From assembly GCA_028713675.1 (NCBI GenBank), contig JAQTNV010000015.1, forward strand, positions 1 through 64,000: DNA of 64,000 nucleotides. Reading direction: 5' to 3'. Each line of letters starts with the position of its first letter. Positions within the stretch are counted from its first letter, which is position 1. The position numbers were made by a program, and so were the translations under genes. This document shows, piece by piece, positions 1-8,476 of the stretch. The notes beneath the pieces were generated by a model, which was not told the origin of the DNA, did no database searches, and saw nothing but the letters and a program-made list of their open reading frames with translations. Origin of the DNA: a bacterium (GTDB lineage Bacteria > Desulfobacterota > JAPLJL01).

Positions 1-193
1 GGCATTCGCCCGCCGGCAGGACCTTCTGCCAGCCCCCGATCTTTTTCCGGAAGCGCTTGGGCGGAAAGAAATAAGCGAGCAGGCCGCCCCCGACGATCCC
101 GCCCAGGGCCGCCCCGGCCACCGCCATGGCGCCCAGGATAAAAAACCGCCGGCTGGTATATTTAATCTCCTGATCCAACTCTTCCCTTTCCAT
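1..193 (-). CDS. Rieske Fe-S protein, N-terminal part (partial at window edge)
   Basis: Only the first 64 residues are inside the window; the gene runs off the left edge. The start is ATG at 193. The protein opens with a short acidic stretch, then a twin-arginine sequence (S-R-R-F-F-I-L-G) and a Gly/Ala-rich membrane segment at about residues 22-42, followed by a Pro/Lys/Arg-rich stretch. This is the usual uncleaved Tat anchor of Rieske proteins in menaquinol:cytochrome c reductases. The 2Fe-2S domain itself is not visible, so the assignment rests on the anchor and on the neighbour. The start lies 32 nt inside the end of the upstream cytochrome-like gene, so the two are probably translationally coupled. 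Another Tat-anchored Fe-S protein cannot be excluded. Confidence 0.6.
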   Translation of the reverse strand, partial: MEREELDQEIKYTSRRFFILGAMAVAGAALGGIVGGGLLAYFFPPKRFRKKIGGWQKVLPAGEC

Positions 194-1127
194 AGGCCTC
201 CAGACGGATTCGCTCTTCCTTCTTCCGGGAAGTCGTCTGGGTAACCGGGCAGGTCAGGATATGGAAAAACCCGCTCCGGGGGATATAAGCGATAAAAGCC
301 AAAGCCAGAAGCATGTGGATGTTCCAGAAGTAAAAATGCCAGACCGCCCAGGGCAGGGGCGCATGCCTGAGGATCCAGGCGAGCCCGGCCCCGACGAAGG
401 AATAGAACTGGGCGGGTTGGCTGGGCAGGGCCGCGATCCGGAAAGATTCCAGAAGGAATCCGGTCAGCACCAGGACTAAAATGAAAGCCAGGCTGGTCAT
501 GTCCTCCACCGCCGCGGAAACATACTTGTTGGCCAGGGGGGGGAGACGGCGGAGAAATCCGAGGACGGTCCCGCCCAGGATCGCCAGGCCGAGCAGGTCC
601 AGGCCCAGGTCAATGAGCCGTCCGGCCGGGGCGGGCAGGGTAAAGGTCCGGGTCCCGAGCCCCAGGGCCAGGCCGTAGGTCAGGAGCAGAAGCAGAATCA
701 TGGTCAGGAAAGAACCGGAAAGCAGGAGGTAATTCACCCAGCGGAGTTTGGAGATTCGGGAGAGATCCAGCTGGAGAATACCGGTGACAAAGCGGCGGAT
801 GGGCCGGGACCGGTATTCCTCCACCACGTGTGATTTCTTCCCCTTCCGCCAGATCAGGAGCCAGGAAGCCAGGCCGGCGAGAAAGAAAATTGCGGAGATG
901 CCGGCGGCGACATAAAAAAAGACCCATTTATAGCTGTTCTCCGCCTCGTAGAAACTGCCCCCGGGATATTCATTGTCCACGTGGCAGTGGATGCAGCGCA
1001 TTTTGAATTCCTTGGCGTAGCTGGCCTCGGCCCGGGCCTGCCCCGCGAAAGCCAGCAGGAGAAAAACCGCGCATAAAATCGCGGCCAGAATCGCGCTGCT
1101 CTGATTTTTCCGCAAGCTCTGCTTCAT
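162..1127 (-). CDS. NarI/DsrM-like membrane cytochrome with N-terminal CxxCH heme site
   Basis: 321 aa from ATG at 1127. A signal-like hydrophobic segment (residues about 12-32) is followed by C-I-H-C-H, a class c heme-binding motif. About five further membrane segments follow, with several histidines in the last two that could bind heme b. The arrangement resembles the gamma subunits of nitrate reductase and the DsrM/HdrE family, which exchange electrons between quinones and a partner. The start overlaps the stop of the upstream gene (TAATG), and the 3' end overlaps the Rieske gene. I infer quinone-linked electron transfer with the Rieske protein and the AOR; the electron direction is not evident from sequence. 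An open frame continues upstream of this ATG but runs antiparallel to no signal of its own and out of frame with the real upstream gene. Confidence 0.75.
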   Translation of the reverse strand: MKQSLRKNQSSAILAAILCAVFLLLAFAGQARAEASYAKEFKMRCIHCHVDNEYPGGSFYEAENSYKWVFFYVAAGISAIFFLAGLASWLLIWRKGKKSHVVEEYRSRPIRRFVTGILQLDLSRISKLRWVNYLLLSGSFLTMILLLLLTYGLALGLGTRTFTLPAPAGRLIDLGLDLLGLAILGGTVLGFLRRLPPLANKYVSAAVEDMTSLAFILVLVLTGFLLESFRIAALPSQPAQFYSFVGAGLAWILRHAPLPWAVWHFYFWNIHMLLALAFIAYIPRSGFFHILTCPVTQTTSRKKEERIRLEAYGKGRVGSGD

Positions 1128-2323
1128 TAATTTATCTCTTCCCCCGGGCAGCCCCAGCGGTGATAAAGCGGGAGAAAACCCGCCAGGAACCGCTTGGCCG
1201 ACCGGAGGGATTGTAGCATCATTCCGGCCGCTTCTCCTCCCCCCCTGACCGCGGCCCCGAAATCCTCCAGGTTTTCCCGCAGCCGGGCCGCCTGGGTCCG
1301 AAGGGTTTCCCCCGCCGCGACCGGGAGCCCGGCACCCGGCCGGAATTTCCGGATCCGCTTCCAGGCGAACTCGAGCAGCTCGGCGATTTTTTCGGGCTCG
1401 TAAAGTTTCCGCCCGATCTCGAAGCTCAGGGAAAGCTGGGTCAGGCTCTGCACCGTAAAGCGGGAACGGGATAACTCCTTTTTGATCTCCCGCAGCAGCT
1501 CCGGGGAGGTTTCCTCCGGACCCGGCTCCGCCGGCGCGGTTTTCGGACCGCGCGCAAAATAAGGCTCCAGCAAATAAGTTAGAAACTGATTGGCGGCGGG
1601 AAACCGGGGATGTTCCAAATGGGGACCGAGAAGGAAAAGGGTACTCGGCCCGAGCCGGGCTTCGAGGACGGCTTCCCGGCCCTGAAAAATCCTGCGGGCC
1701 AGTTCCGGACCGGCCGGAAAACTGGTTCGAGGCGTAAAGTTCTCGTAAGTGGCCCGGGGGATCAGGCCGGGGGTGTCCGCACCGGGGGCGAAAGGAGGCC
1801 CGCCGAATAGGGGGGCGGTTACGGTCGCCTGCGGGCAGGACCCCAGCGGCCGGAGCACCACCTCGTCCCGGACCGGATGGATCAGGTAGCGGTTTCCGTA
1901 AGGGATCATCGTCCGGGGCGAGAATTCCAGGCCCAAGGGAGGATCGGAAACAATATTCGCCACCGGGATGGAAAGAAAATTGAACCGCCGGAGAGATTCC
2001 TGGGAAGAACGGAGGGGGAGATAAGCCCCGGCGCAGGAGCCCAGATAAACCTTCTCGCCGGAGAAAAATTCCCCGAGGGCCCGCGCCCCGGCCGGGCCCA
2101 GGCCAGCCGCGATGGCAAAGGTGTCGCCCCCCGAGAGGCAGAGGAAATCCACCCCCCCGAGGCGGGAGGCGAAATTTTCCTCGTCCAGGTATTGCTGCCG
2201 ATAAAAACCGATTTTTTCGAAGTACTCCGCCCACCAGGTCCAGGAATGGGCGGTACCTTCGCCCATGTAGATACCCACCTGGGCGGGGGAATGGCCGGGA
2301 AATTTGTCCGGTTTAACCTTCAA
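1127..2323 (-). CDS. BPL_N-type glutamine amidotransferase-like protein
   Basis: 398 aa. The N-terminal half carries the class I amidotransferase-like fold of the biotin-protein-ligase N-terminal family: S-G-G-D-T at about residue 64 and the nucleophile-elbow motif G-S-C-A-G-A-Y at about 95, so the Cys nucleophile is present. The C-terminal 150 residues are helical and charged, without a domain I recognise. There is no biotin ligase catalytic domain, so it should not be called BirA. It overlaps the AOR gene by 11 nt and the cytochrome gene by 3 nt, which implies strict co-translation. Its role in the unit is unknown; processing or modification of a partner is only a guess. Confidence 0.7.
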   Translation of the reverse strand: MKVKPDKFPGHSPAQVGIYMGEGTAHSWTWWAEYFEKIGFYRQQYLDEENFASRLGGVDFLCLSGGDTFAIAAGLGPAGARALGEFFSGEKVYLGSCAGAYLPLRSSQESLRRFNFLSIPVANIVSDPPLGLEFSPRTMIPYGNRYLIHPVRDEVVLRPLGSCPQATVTAPLFGGPPFAPGADTPGLIPRATYENFTPRTSFPAGPELARRIFQGREAVLEARLGPSTLFLLGPHLEHPRFPAANQFLTYLLEPYFARGPKTAPAEPGPEETSPELLREIKKELSRSRFTVQSLTQLSLSFEIGRKLYEPEKIAELLEFAWKRIRKFRPGAGLPVAAGETLRTQAARLRENLEDFGAAVRGGGEAAGMMLQSLRSAKRFLAGFLPLYHRWGCPGEEIN

Positions 2324-3821
2324 CGTACCGTTTTTTCAATCCGGCCCAGGCCGCGTCAAACCCCGCGGGTTTCAAGCCGTCCGAAATGCTGCCCTTGGGA
2401 GCCGCCAGTTTCAGGGTTTTCCCGATCAGGGATTTGGCTTTCGCTTTCAACTCTTCCTCGCCGATCCCGTCCCACTCGGTGGCCAGCTTGACCAGGCCGG
2501 CCAGCCGGGCCGGGGTCACAACCGGGGTGGAGAGGAGGAAAATCGGGCAGATCCCCAGCGTGAGGCCCAGGGCCATCCGCTCCAGGACCAGGGCCGCCTT
2601 CTCGACCGGATCGGCGGGCAGAGAAGCCGGGGGGTTGGAAAGGGGAAGCACCGCGGGTGGGATTCCGTTGGAGAATATCCCGGCCGCCTGGACCAGGGCC
2701 GCGGAAAGGTCTCCGCCGTCCGGCCAGGGCGTAACCCCGTGGAAATTATTCTGCTTGCTGTTGACCAGATCCTTCTTTTCATTAATTAGGGACTCGATCC
2801 GCTGGTCCGCGGCGTTCTTGTCCGCGATTCCTTCCGCCTTCAGGATCATCCCCACCGCCGCCGGGTCCGCCCCGAGCTGGGTGCAGTGCTCGTAAACGTG
2901 GAGAAAGTCATTCCCGAGAAAAGACAGGGCCAGGACCCCCTGCGGATCGATCATGGCGTCGCCGGGATTGGGCGCGTCCGTTTCCAATTTGCGGGCCGGG
3001 TCCTCCCGGAGGAAACCGAAGGTCCGGCAGGGGAAAGGACAGCTGTAGCAGGCGGAATGACGATGGGTGACTTTTTCCAGGGCGGGGAGGAAAGTCTCCT
3101 CCTTGGCCCAGAGGCGCATGATCTCCCTGATTCCGATTTTCCCTTTCAGGCTCTGGGCCGCTTCCTGCATGAGCTTGGCGGATTCCGGGAAAAAGCCGTC
3201 GGCCACTTCCAGGCTCCCGAGGCCCCTCACCACTACGGCGTAAAGTCCCTTTTCCGCCAGGGCCAGACCCAGCCCGGCCCGGTCATAGCCGCCGAAACAG
3301 CTTTCGGAAATCATCGCCAGGGGGCTGCCCGCCATGCCCGCGGGACCCACCTGGAACGCGTGGATATTCATGTCCCCATACTCGTCGCGGATCCGGCCGG
3401 TCACCTGGTTGGTGCCCTGCTCCTTCACCTCCCCCGCCGGGGCGATCTCGGCGAGCTCATCGTGGAGCCAGAGCCGGACCGGTTTTTCCGACCGCCCCCT
3501 GACCACGATAAAGTCAAAACCGGAAAGCTTGAGCTCAAGCCCGATCAGGCCGATGATGGGATGGTGGACCACCATTCCCGAGCGGGGGCTTTTAGCCGTG
3601 ACCACCGCCACCCCGGATCCGGGGCAGAAGGTCGAGGTCAGGAGACCGGTCCCGATCACCAGGGGTTCGCCCTCGGGAAAACGGCGGAGCAGTTCCAGGT
3701 TGAGGGCGGCCCCGCCCAGCTCGGCACGGGCCAGCTCTTCACCCAGTTCCCTTTCCTCGCATTTCCCCGTGGTTAAATCCGCGAGGAGAAGCCGGTTGTT
3801 ATATGTTCTTTCCATTGCCAT
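2313..3821 (-). CDS. aldehyde:ferredoxin oxidoreductase family tungstoprotein
   Basis: 502 aa from ATG at 3821, chosen because AAGGAG lies 8 nt upstream. The N-terminal domain has the typical AOR layout, with a Gly-rich stretch (T-F-C-P-G-S-G) and conserved H-H-P-I-I-G at about 90-95. The cluster ligands C-x2-C-x3-C (C-Y-S-C-P-F-P-C) and a distal Cys (G-I-C-P-I) near the C-terminus match the family's [4Fe-4S] site beside the tungstopterin. It is shorter than classical AOR (about 600 aa). Family members oxidise aldehydes or reduce carboxylic acids with ferredoxin. The gene lies directly downstream of its two-cluster ferredoxin. The substrate cannot be told from sequence. Confidence 0.85.
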   Translation of the reverse strand: MAMERTYNNRLLLADLTTGKCEERELGEELARAELGGAALNLELLRRFPEGEPLVIGTGLLTSTFCPGSGVAVVTAKSPRSGMVVHHPIIGLIGLELKLSGFDFIVVRGRSEKPVRLWLHDELAEIAPAGEVKEQGTNQVTGRIRDEYGDMNIHAFQVGPAGMAGSPLAMISESCFGGYDRAGLGLALAEKGLYAVVVRGLGSLEVADGFFPESAKLMQEAAQSLKGKIGIREIMRLWAKEETFLPALEKVTHRHSACYSCPFPCRTFGFLREDPARKLETDAPNPGDAMIDPQGVLALSFLGNDFLHVYEHCTQLGADPAAVGMILKAEGIADKNAADQRIESLINEKKDLVNSKQNNFHGVTPWPDGGDLSAALVQAAGIFSNGIPPAVLPLSNPPASLPADPVEKAALVLERMALGLTLGICPIFLLSTPVVTPARLAGLVKLATEWDGIGEEELKAKAKSLIGKTLKLAAPKGSISDGLKPAGFDAAWAGLKKRYVEG

Positions 3822-3825
3822 GGTC

Positions 3826-4167
3826 TTACTCCTTTTTCCGGAGACATCCGGTCGGGCAAATGGCCACGCAGAAGGGCACATCCTCATCCGGGCAAAGGTC
3901 GCAGGGACCCCGCATCAGGATCGGCTTGTTGGCCGCCGCGCCCCCGGTGGTGGACTGTCCGGGTTTAAGCAGCTCGATTCCCTCCGGGCGCCCGAGCACA
4001 ATGTCCTTGGACCGTTTCAGGATCGGCCCGAAGTAATCCTTGCGCTCGTCCTTGTGGATCATGATGCTGGACCCGATGCTCGAATAATCCCCGTCCATGT
4101 GATAGGAACAGGCGAATTCGCAGGCCCGGCAGGCGATGCATTTTTCGGAAGTGATTTCCAGTTCCAT
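3826..4167 (-). CDS. two-[4Fe-4S] ferredoxin, partner of the AOR
   Basis: 113 aa. One cluster motif lies at the N-terminus (C-I-A-C-R-A-C-E-F-A-C, about residues 10-20). The second is near the C-terminus (C-D-L-C, then C-V-A-I-C-P-T-G-C), giving the eight cysteines of a bicluster ferredoxin of the kind that accompanies AOR genes. It is the first gene of the minus-strand unit, and its stop sits in the Shine-Dalgarno region of the AOR gene. It probably carries electrons between the AOR and the membrane proteins downstream. Confidence 0.85.
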   Translation of the reverse strand: MELEITSEKCIACRACEFACSYHMDGDYSSIGSSIMIHKDERKDYFGPILKRSKDIVLGRPEGIELLKPGQSTTGGAAANKPILMRGPCDLCPDEDVPFCVAICPTGCLRKKE

Positions 4168-4403
4168 TGGCTTTCAACCCCCTTCCCGGGTTTTGCGGGA
4201 TCGGGAGGACCGGGCCGGAACCCGGGAATCCCCGAAACCGGCTTTTTGACTCATCGCGTTATTTTTCCCTGTCCATGGTTGGGTTGTCAAGGTCTCTCTT
4301 CCAATCATCTCAACTGGATAATTTCGGCCAAATATTGTATATGTATATAATTATATAACGTTAGGAATTGAGAAAGGTCTAAAATCCAAAGGGAGTAGCT
4401 CCA
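4168..4403. promoter_or_regulatory. divergent promoter region between the AOR unit and the pil operon
   Basis: 236 bp between divergent genes. On the minus strand a TTGACA box (4285-4290) has only a poor -10 match about 17 bp on. On the plus strand a TATAAT hexamer occurs at 4346-4351 in an AT-rich patch, without a convincing -35. A GGGAG Shine-Dalgarno sequence precedes pilB. No sigma-54 type GG/GC pair was seen, although PilR is encoded downstream. Promoter positions are tentative. Confidence 0.3.
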
Positions 4404-6101
4404 ATGACAAACCGCCTCGGAGAACTGCTAATCAAAGAAAAATTGATTTCCCCGGACCAGCTCCAGAAAGCCATGGAGGCCCAGAAATCCGGGGGAGGAA
4501 GGCTGGGGGCCAACCTGACCAAGCTCGGCTTCATCAAGGAAAGCGAGCTGACCTCGTTTATCAGCAAGAAGTTCGGGGTCCCGGCCATCAACCTGGACGA
4601 ATTTGAAATCAGCCCGGAGGTCATCGGCCTGGTCACCAAGGAGGTCTGCCTCAAACACACCATTATCCCGGTCAACCGGGCCGGTTCCACCCTGATCGTG
4701 GCCACCGCCGATCCTTCCAATATCTTCGCGATCGACGACATCAAGTTTCTGACCGGCTACAATGTCGAGACCGCCGTGGCCTCGGAGGATTCGATCAGGA
4801 AGGCCATCGAGAAATACCACAATGTCCAGGCCGACACAGACATGGGCGCCGAAATGTCCGGCATCATGGACGAGCTTGAGGTGGTCGGAGACGAGGAGGA
4901 AGTGGACGTCACCGACTTGGAGAAGCAATCCACCGACGCCCCGGTGGTGCGGCTGGTGAATATGATCCTGACCGACGCGATCAGGAAAAGCGCCAGCGAC
5001 ATTCACATCGAGCCCTACGAGAAGATGTTCCGGGTCCGCTTCCGGATCGACGGAGTCATGTCCGAAATCATGAAGCCCCCCCTCAAGCTGAAAAACGCGA
5101 TGACCTCGCGGCTAAAAATTATGTCCAACCTGGACATCGCCGAAAGGCGTCTGCCCCAGGACGGCCGGATCAAGCTCAAGATGTCGGGCGGGAAGGAAAT
5201 GGACTTCCGGGTATCGGTTCTCCCCACTCTCTTCGGGGAAAAGGTCGTCCTCCGACTCCTGGACAAATCCAACCTCCAGCTGGACATGACCAAGCTCGGC
5301 TTCGAGGAAAAAGCCCTGAAGGATTTCAAATGGGCGATCGGCCAGCCCTACGGGATGGTGCTGGTCACCGGGCCGACCGGCTCGGGCAAAACCACCACCC
5401 TCTATTCCGCCCTCTCGGAGCTGAACAAGGTGACCGAAAACGTCTCCACCGCCGAGGATCCGGTGGAGTTCAACCTCCCTGGGATCAACCAGGTCCAGAT
5501 GCACGAGGATATCGGGCTCAACTTCGCCGCCGCCCTCCGAAGCTTCCTCCGGCAGGACCCGGACATTATCATGGTCGGCGAGATCCGTGACTTTGAAACC
5601 GCCGAGATCGGGGTCAAGGCGGCCCTGACCGGCCATCTCGTCCTCTCCACCCTCCATACCAACGACGCTCCCAGCACCATCAACCGTCTGCTGAACATGG
5701 GCATCGAGCCCTTCCTGGTCACCGCCTCAGTCAACCTGATCGTGGCCCAGCGGCTGGCCCGGAAGATATGTCAGGAATGCAAAGCACCGATCGAGGTGGC
5801 CAAAAGCGGCCTCGTCGACGTCGGGGTTCCCCCCGACCAGGTGGAAGGATTCATCCCCTACGAAGGCAAGGGCTGCGACAAGTGCAACAACGGCTACAAG
5901 GGCCGGATCGCCCTTTACGAGGTCATGATCATAACCGAGGAGCTAAAAGAACTGATCCTCTCCGGAGCCTCCACCACCGAGCTGAAACGGGAGGCGATGC
6001 GGCAGGGGATGAAAACCCTGCGGCAGAGCGGGCTCTCCAAGGTCAAGGAAGGGGTCAGTTCCCTGAAAGAGGTTACCCGGGTCACAGCCCAGGACCGCTA
6101 A
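4404..6101 (+). CDS. pilB: type IV pilus assembly ATPase PilB
   Basis: 565 aa, the usual length. The N-terminal GspE/PilB domain (about 1-150) is followed by the secretion ATPase core with Walker A G-P-T-G-S-G-K-T-T-T (near residue 320), an Asp box, Walker B (D-P-D-I-I-M-V-G-E-I-R-D) and a His box. A four-cysteine zinc motif (C-Q-E-C about 455, C-D-K-C about 492) is typical of extension ATPases and absent from PilT. It powers pilus extension from the cytoplasmic face of the inner membrane. It heads a tight pilB-pilT-pilC-pilS-pilR set; no pilin gene is in the window. Confidence 0.95.
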   Translation: MTNRLGELLIKEKLISPDQLQKAMEAQKSGGGRLGANLTKLGFIKESELTSFISKKFGVPAINLDEFEISPEVIGLVTKEVCLKHTIIPVNRAGSTLIVATADPSNIFAIDDIKFLTGYNVETAVASEDSIRKAIEKYHNVQADTDMGAEMSGIMDELEVVGDEEEVDVTDLEKQSTDAPVVRLVNMILTDAIRKSASDIHIEPYEKMFRVRFRIDGVMSEIMKPPLKLKNAMTSRLKIMSNLDIAERRLPQDGRIKLKMSGGKEMDFRVSVLPTLFGEKVVLRLLDKSNLQLDMTKLGFEEKALKDFKWAIGQPYGMVLVTGPTGSGKTTTLYSALSELNKVTENVSTAEDPVEFNLPGINQVQMHEDIGLNFAAALRSFLRQDPDIIMVGEIRDFETAEIGVKAALTGHLVLSTLHTNDAPSTINRLLNMGIEPFLVTASVNLIVAQRLARKICQECKAPIEVAKSGLVDVGVPPDQVEGFIPYEGKGCDKCNNGYKGRIALYEVMIITEELKELILSGASTTELKREAMRQGMKTLRQSGLSKVKEGVSSLKEVTRVTAQDR

Positions 6102-6110
6102 GGAGAAATC

Positions 6111-7208
6111 TTGGCGACACCCACTCTCCACCAGTTGCTCAAGTTGATGGTCGAAAAGGGGGCCTCCGATCTCCACATCACCACCGGCTCCCCGCCCCAG
6201 CTTCGGATCGACGGCAGCCTGGTTCCGCTCAAACTCGAGCAGCTCACCCCCACCGAAACCAAACAGGTCTGTTATTCGATTCTGACCGATGCCCAGAAGC
6301 ACCGGTTCGAAGAAGAAAACGAGCTCGACCTTTCCTTCGGGGTCAAGGGCCTTTCCCGCTTCCGGGCCAACATGTTCATCCAGCGCGGGGCGGTGGCCGG
6401 GGCCTTCCGCACCATCCCCTTTCGGATCCTGACCTTCGATGAACTGGGGCTTCCCCCGATCATGAACGATATCAGCCAAAAACCGCGGGGACTGGTTCTC
6501 GTCACCGGCCCCACCGGCTGCGGCAAATCCACCACCCTGGCCTCCGTTATTGACAAAATCAACCAGGACCGGCACGAGCATATCATCACCATCGAGGACC
6601 CGATCGAGTATCTCCACGCCCATAAAAACTGCGTCGTCAACCAGCGCGAGGTGCAGTCCGACACCAAGAGCTTCAAGGCCGCTCTCCGCTACATCCTCCG
6701 CCAGGACCCGGACGTGGTCCTGATCGGGGAAATGCGTGACCTGGAAACTATCGAGGCCGCCCTGCAGATCTCCGAAACCGGCCATCTCTGTTTCGCCACC
6801 CTCCATACCAACTCGGCGGTGCAGACCATCAACCGGATCATCGACGTTTTCCCCCCCTATGCCCAGCCCCAGGTGCGGGCCCAGCTTTCCTTCGTGCTGG
6901 AGGGTATTCTCTGCCAGTCCCTGATCCCCAAGGCCAACGGAGCCGGGCGCTGCCTGTCCCTCGAGATCATGGTCCCCAACCCCGCCATCCGCAACCTGAT
7001 CCGGGAGGATAAAATCCACCAGATCTACTCCCAGATGCAGGTCGGGCAGGCCAAGTTCGGAATGCAGACAATGAACCAGTCCCTGGTCGCCCTGTTCCAG
7101 AAGAAATTAATCACCTTTGATGACGTGTTGGGCTATTCCACGGACCCGGAAGAAGTAAAGAACATGCTCTCCGTGGCCCAGGCGGGGCGTGGTCCGGCCA
7201 ATAAATAA
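6111..7208 (+). CDS. pilT: pilus retraction ATPase PilT
   Basis: 365 aa. The start is TTG at 6111, supported by AAGGAG just upstream across the pilB stop. Walker A (G-P-T-G-C-G-K-S-T-T, about 128) and Walker B with G-E-M-R-D are present. There is no zinc tetracysteine motif, and the C-terminal A-I-R-N-L-I-R-E region is characteristic of PilT. It depolymerises pili for retraction and twitching. The gene is 9 nt after pilB. Confidence 0.95.
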   Translation: MATPTLHQLLKLMVEKGASDLHITTGSPPQLRIDGSLVPLKLEQLTPTETKQVCYSILTDAQKHRFEEENELDLSFGVKGLSRFRANMFIQRGAVAGAFRTIPFRILTFDELGLPPIMNDISQKPRGLVLVTGPTGCGKSTTLASVIDKINQDRHEHIITIEDPIEYLHAHKNCVVNQREVQSDTKSFKAALRYILRQDPDVVLIGEMRDLETIEAALQISETGHLCFATLHTNSAVQTINRIIDVFPPYAQPQVRAQLSFVLEGILCQSLIPKANGAGRCLSLEIMVPNPAIRNLIREDKIHQIYSQMQVGQAKFGMQTMNQSLVALFQKKLITFDDVLGYSTDPEEVKNMLSVAQAGRGPANK

Positions 7209-7219
7209 GGGGGATAAAT

Positions 7220-8449
7220 ATGCCAATTTACGTGTGGGAGGGAAGGACCAAGTCAGGGGAAACCCGCAAGGGGGAAAACGAGGCCCAGAATGAAGGTCTG
7301 CTGATCCAGCAGCTCCGCACCCAGCAGATCGTCCCCTTCAAAGTCAAGGAAAAAAAGGCCGGGTTCCAGCTCAACCAACTACCGATTATCGGCCCCATGC
7401 TCGGCGGGGCCCAGGGGGTTCCCCTGAACGAACTGGTCGTCTTTACCCGCCAGTTCGCCACCATGATCGACGCCGGTCTCCCCCTGGTCCAGTGCCTGGA
7501 CATCCTCGCCAACCAGAACCCGAACAAGAATTTCAAAAGTATCCTCCTGAACGTCAAGGAATCGGTCGAAGGCGGGTCGACCTTCGCCCAGGCCCTGGAG
7601 AAGCACCCTAAGGTCTTCGACAAGCTCTTCACCAGCCTGATCGCCGCCGGCGAAGTCGGCGGTATCCTGGACACCATCCTGAACCGGCTCGGGATCTTCA
7701 TGGAAAAATCCGAGGCCCTGAAGCGGAAGGTTAAGGGCGCCATGATTTACCCCGCGGTGGTCATGGTCGCCCTGATCGCCGTGACCGCCGTGCTTCTGAT
7801 TTTCGTTATCCCGGTTTTCCAAAAAATGTTCGCCGACATGGGCAGCACCCTCCCCGCCCCGACCCGGGCGGTGGTCGCGATCAGCGAATTCGTGCGGCAT
7901 AACATCCTTTATATGGGCGTGGTTGTCGTCGCCCTGGTCTTCGCCTGGCGCGCCCTCCGAAAAAATGAAAAAGGCCGGGCCGTAACCGACGACATCTTCC
8001 TCAAGGCGCCGGTGTTCGGCGACCTGATCCGCAAGCAGGCGGTGGCCCGCTTCACCCGCACCCTGGGAACGATGATCTCGAGTGGCGTGCCCATCCTGGA
8101 AGGCCTGGAGATCTGCTCCCGCACCGCCGGGAACGTCACGATCGAAAAGGCCATCCTGGTGGCAAAATCCAGCATTGCCGAGGGCAAATCCATCGCCGAG
8201 CCCCTCAAGTCTTCCGGGGTCTTCCCCGGGATGGTGGTGCAGATGATCGCGGTCGGAGAACAGACCGGGGCCCTGGACGCCATGCTCAACAAAATCGCCG
8301 ACTTTTACGATATCGAGGTGGACACCGCAGTGGACGGCTTAACCGCCCTGATCGAGCCCCTCATCATGATCTTCATGTCCATAGTCGTCGGCGGATTCAT
8401 GATCGCCATGTACCTGCCGATCTTCGCACTCGGTGGGACAGTGGGTTAA
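7220..8449 (+). CDS. pilC: type IV pilus inner-membrane platform protein PilC
   Basis: 409 aa with two GspF domains (about 70-195 and 275-395) and three membrane segments, the last ending in a hydrophobic M-Y-L-P-I-F tail typical of PilC/GspF. It anchors the ATPases and pilin polymerisation in the inner membrane. It lies 11 nt after pilT with a GGGGG-type ribosome site. Confidence 0.93.
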   Translation: MPIYVWEGRTKSGETRKGENEAQNEGLLIQQLRTQQIVPFKVKEKKAGFQLNQLPIIGPMLGGAQGVPLNELVVFTRQFATMIDAGLPLVQCLDILANQNPNKNFKSILLNVKESVEGGSTFAQALEKHPKVFDKLFTSLIAAGEVGGILDTILNRLGIFMEKSEALKRKVKGAMIYPAVVMVALIAVTAVLLIFVIPVFQKMFADMGSTLPAPTRAVVAISEFVRHNILYMGVVVVALVFAWRALRKNEKGRAVTDDIFLKAPVFGDLIRKQAVARFTRTLGTMISSGVPILEGLEICSRTAGNVTIEKAILVAKSSIAEGKSIAEPLKSSGVFPGMVVQMIAVGEQTGALDAMLNKIADFYDIEVDTAVDGLTALIEPLIMIFMSIVVGGFMIAMYLPIFALGGTVG

Positions 8450-8450
8450 G

Positions 8451-8471
8451 AACCGGGAGCCGCTCCCGGTT
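8451..8471 (+). other. perfect hairpin between pilC and pilS
   Basis: AACCGGGAG and CTCCCGGTT form a perfect 9-bp stem around a CCG loop, directly between the pilC stop and the pilS start. No T-run follows, so it is unlikely to terminate transcription. The GGGAG of the left arm is the only Shine-Dalgarno-like sequence before pilS, so folding could limit translation of the kinase. Confidence 0.4.
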
Positions 8472-8476
8472 TGAAA

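Noticed and set aside
162-2234. One 690-aa protein covering the cytochrome gene and the region upstream
   Set aside because: The upstream half is Pro/Gly/Arg-rich out-of-frame translation of the amidotransferase-like gene. The clean start with signal segment is ATG 1127.
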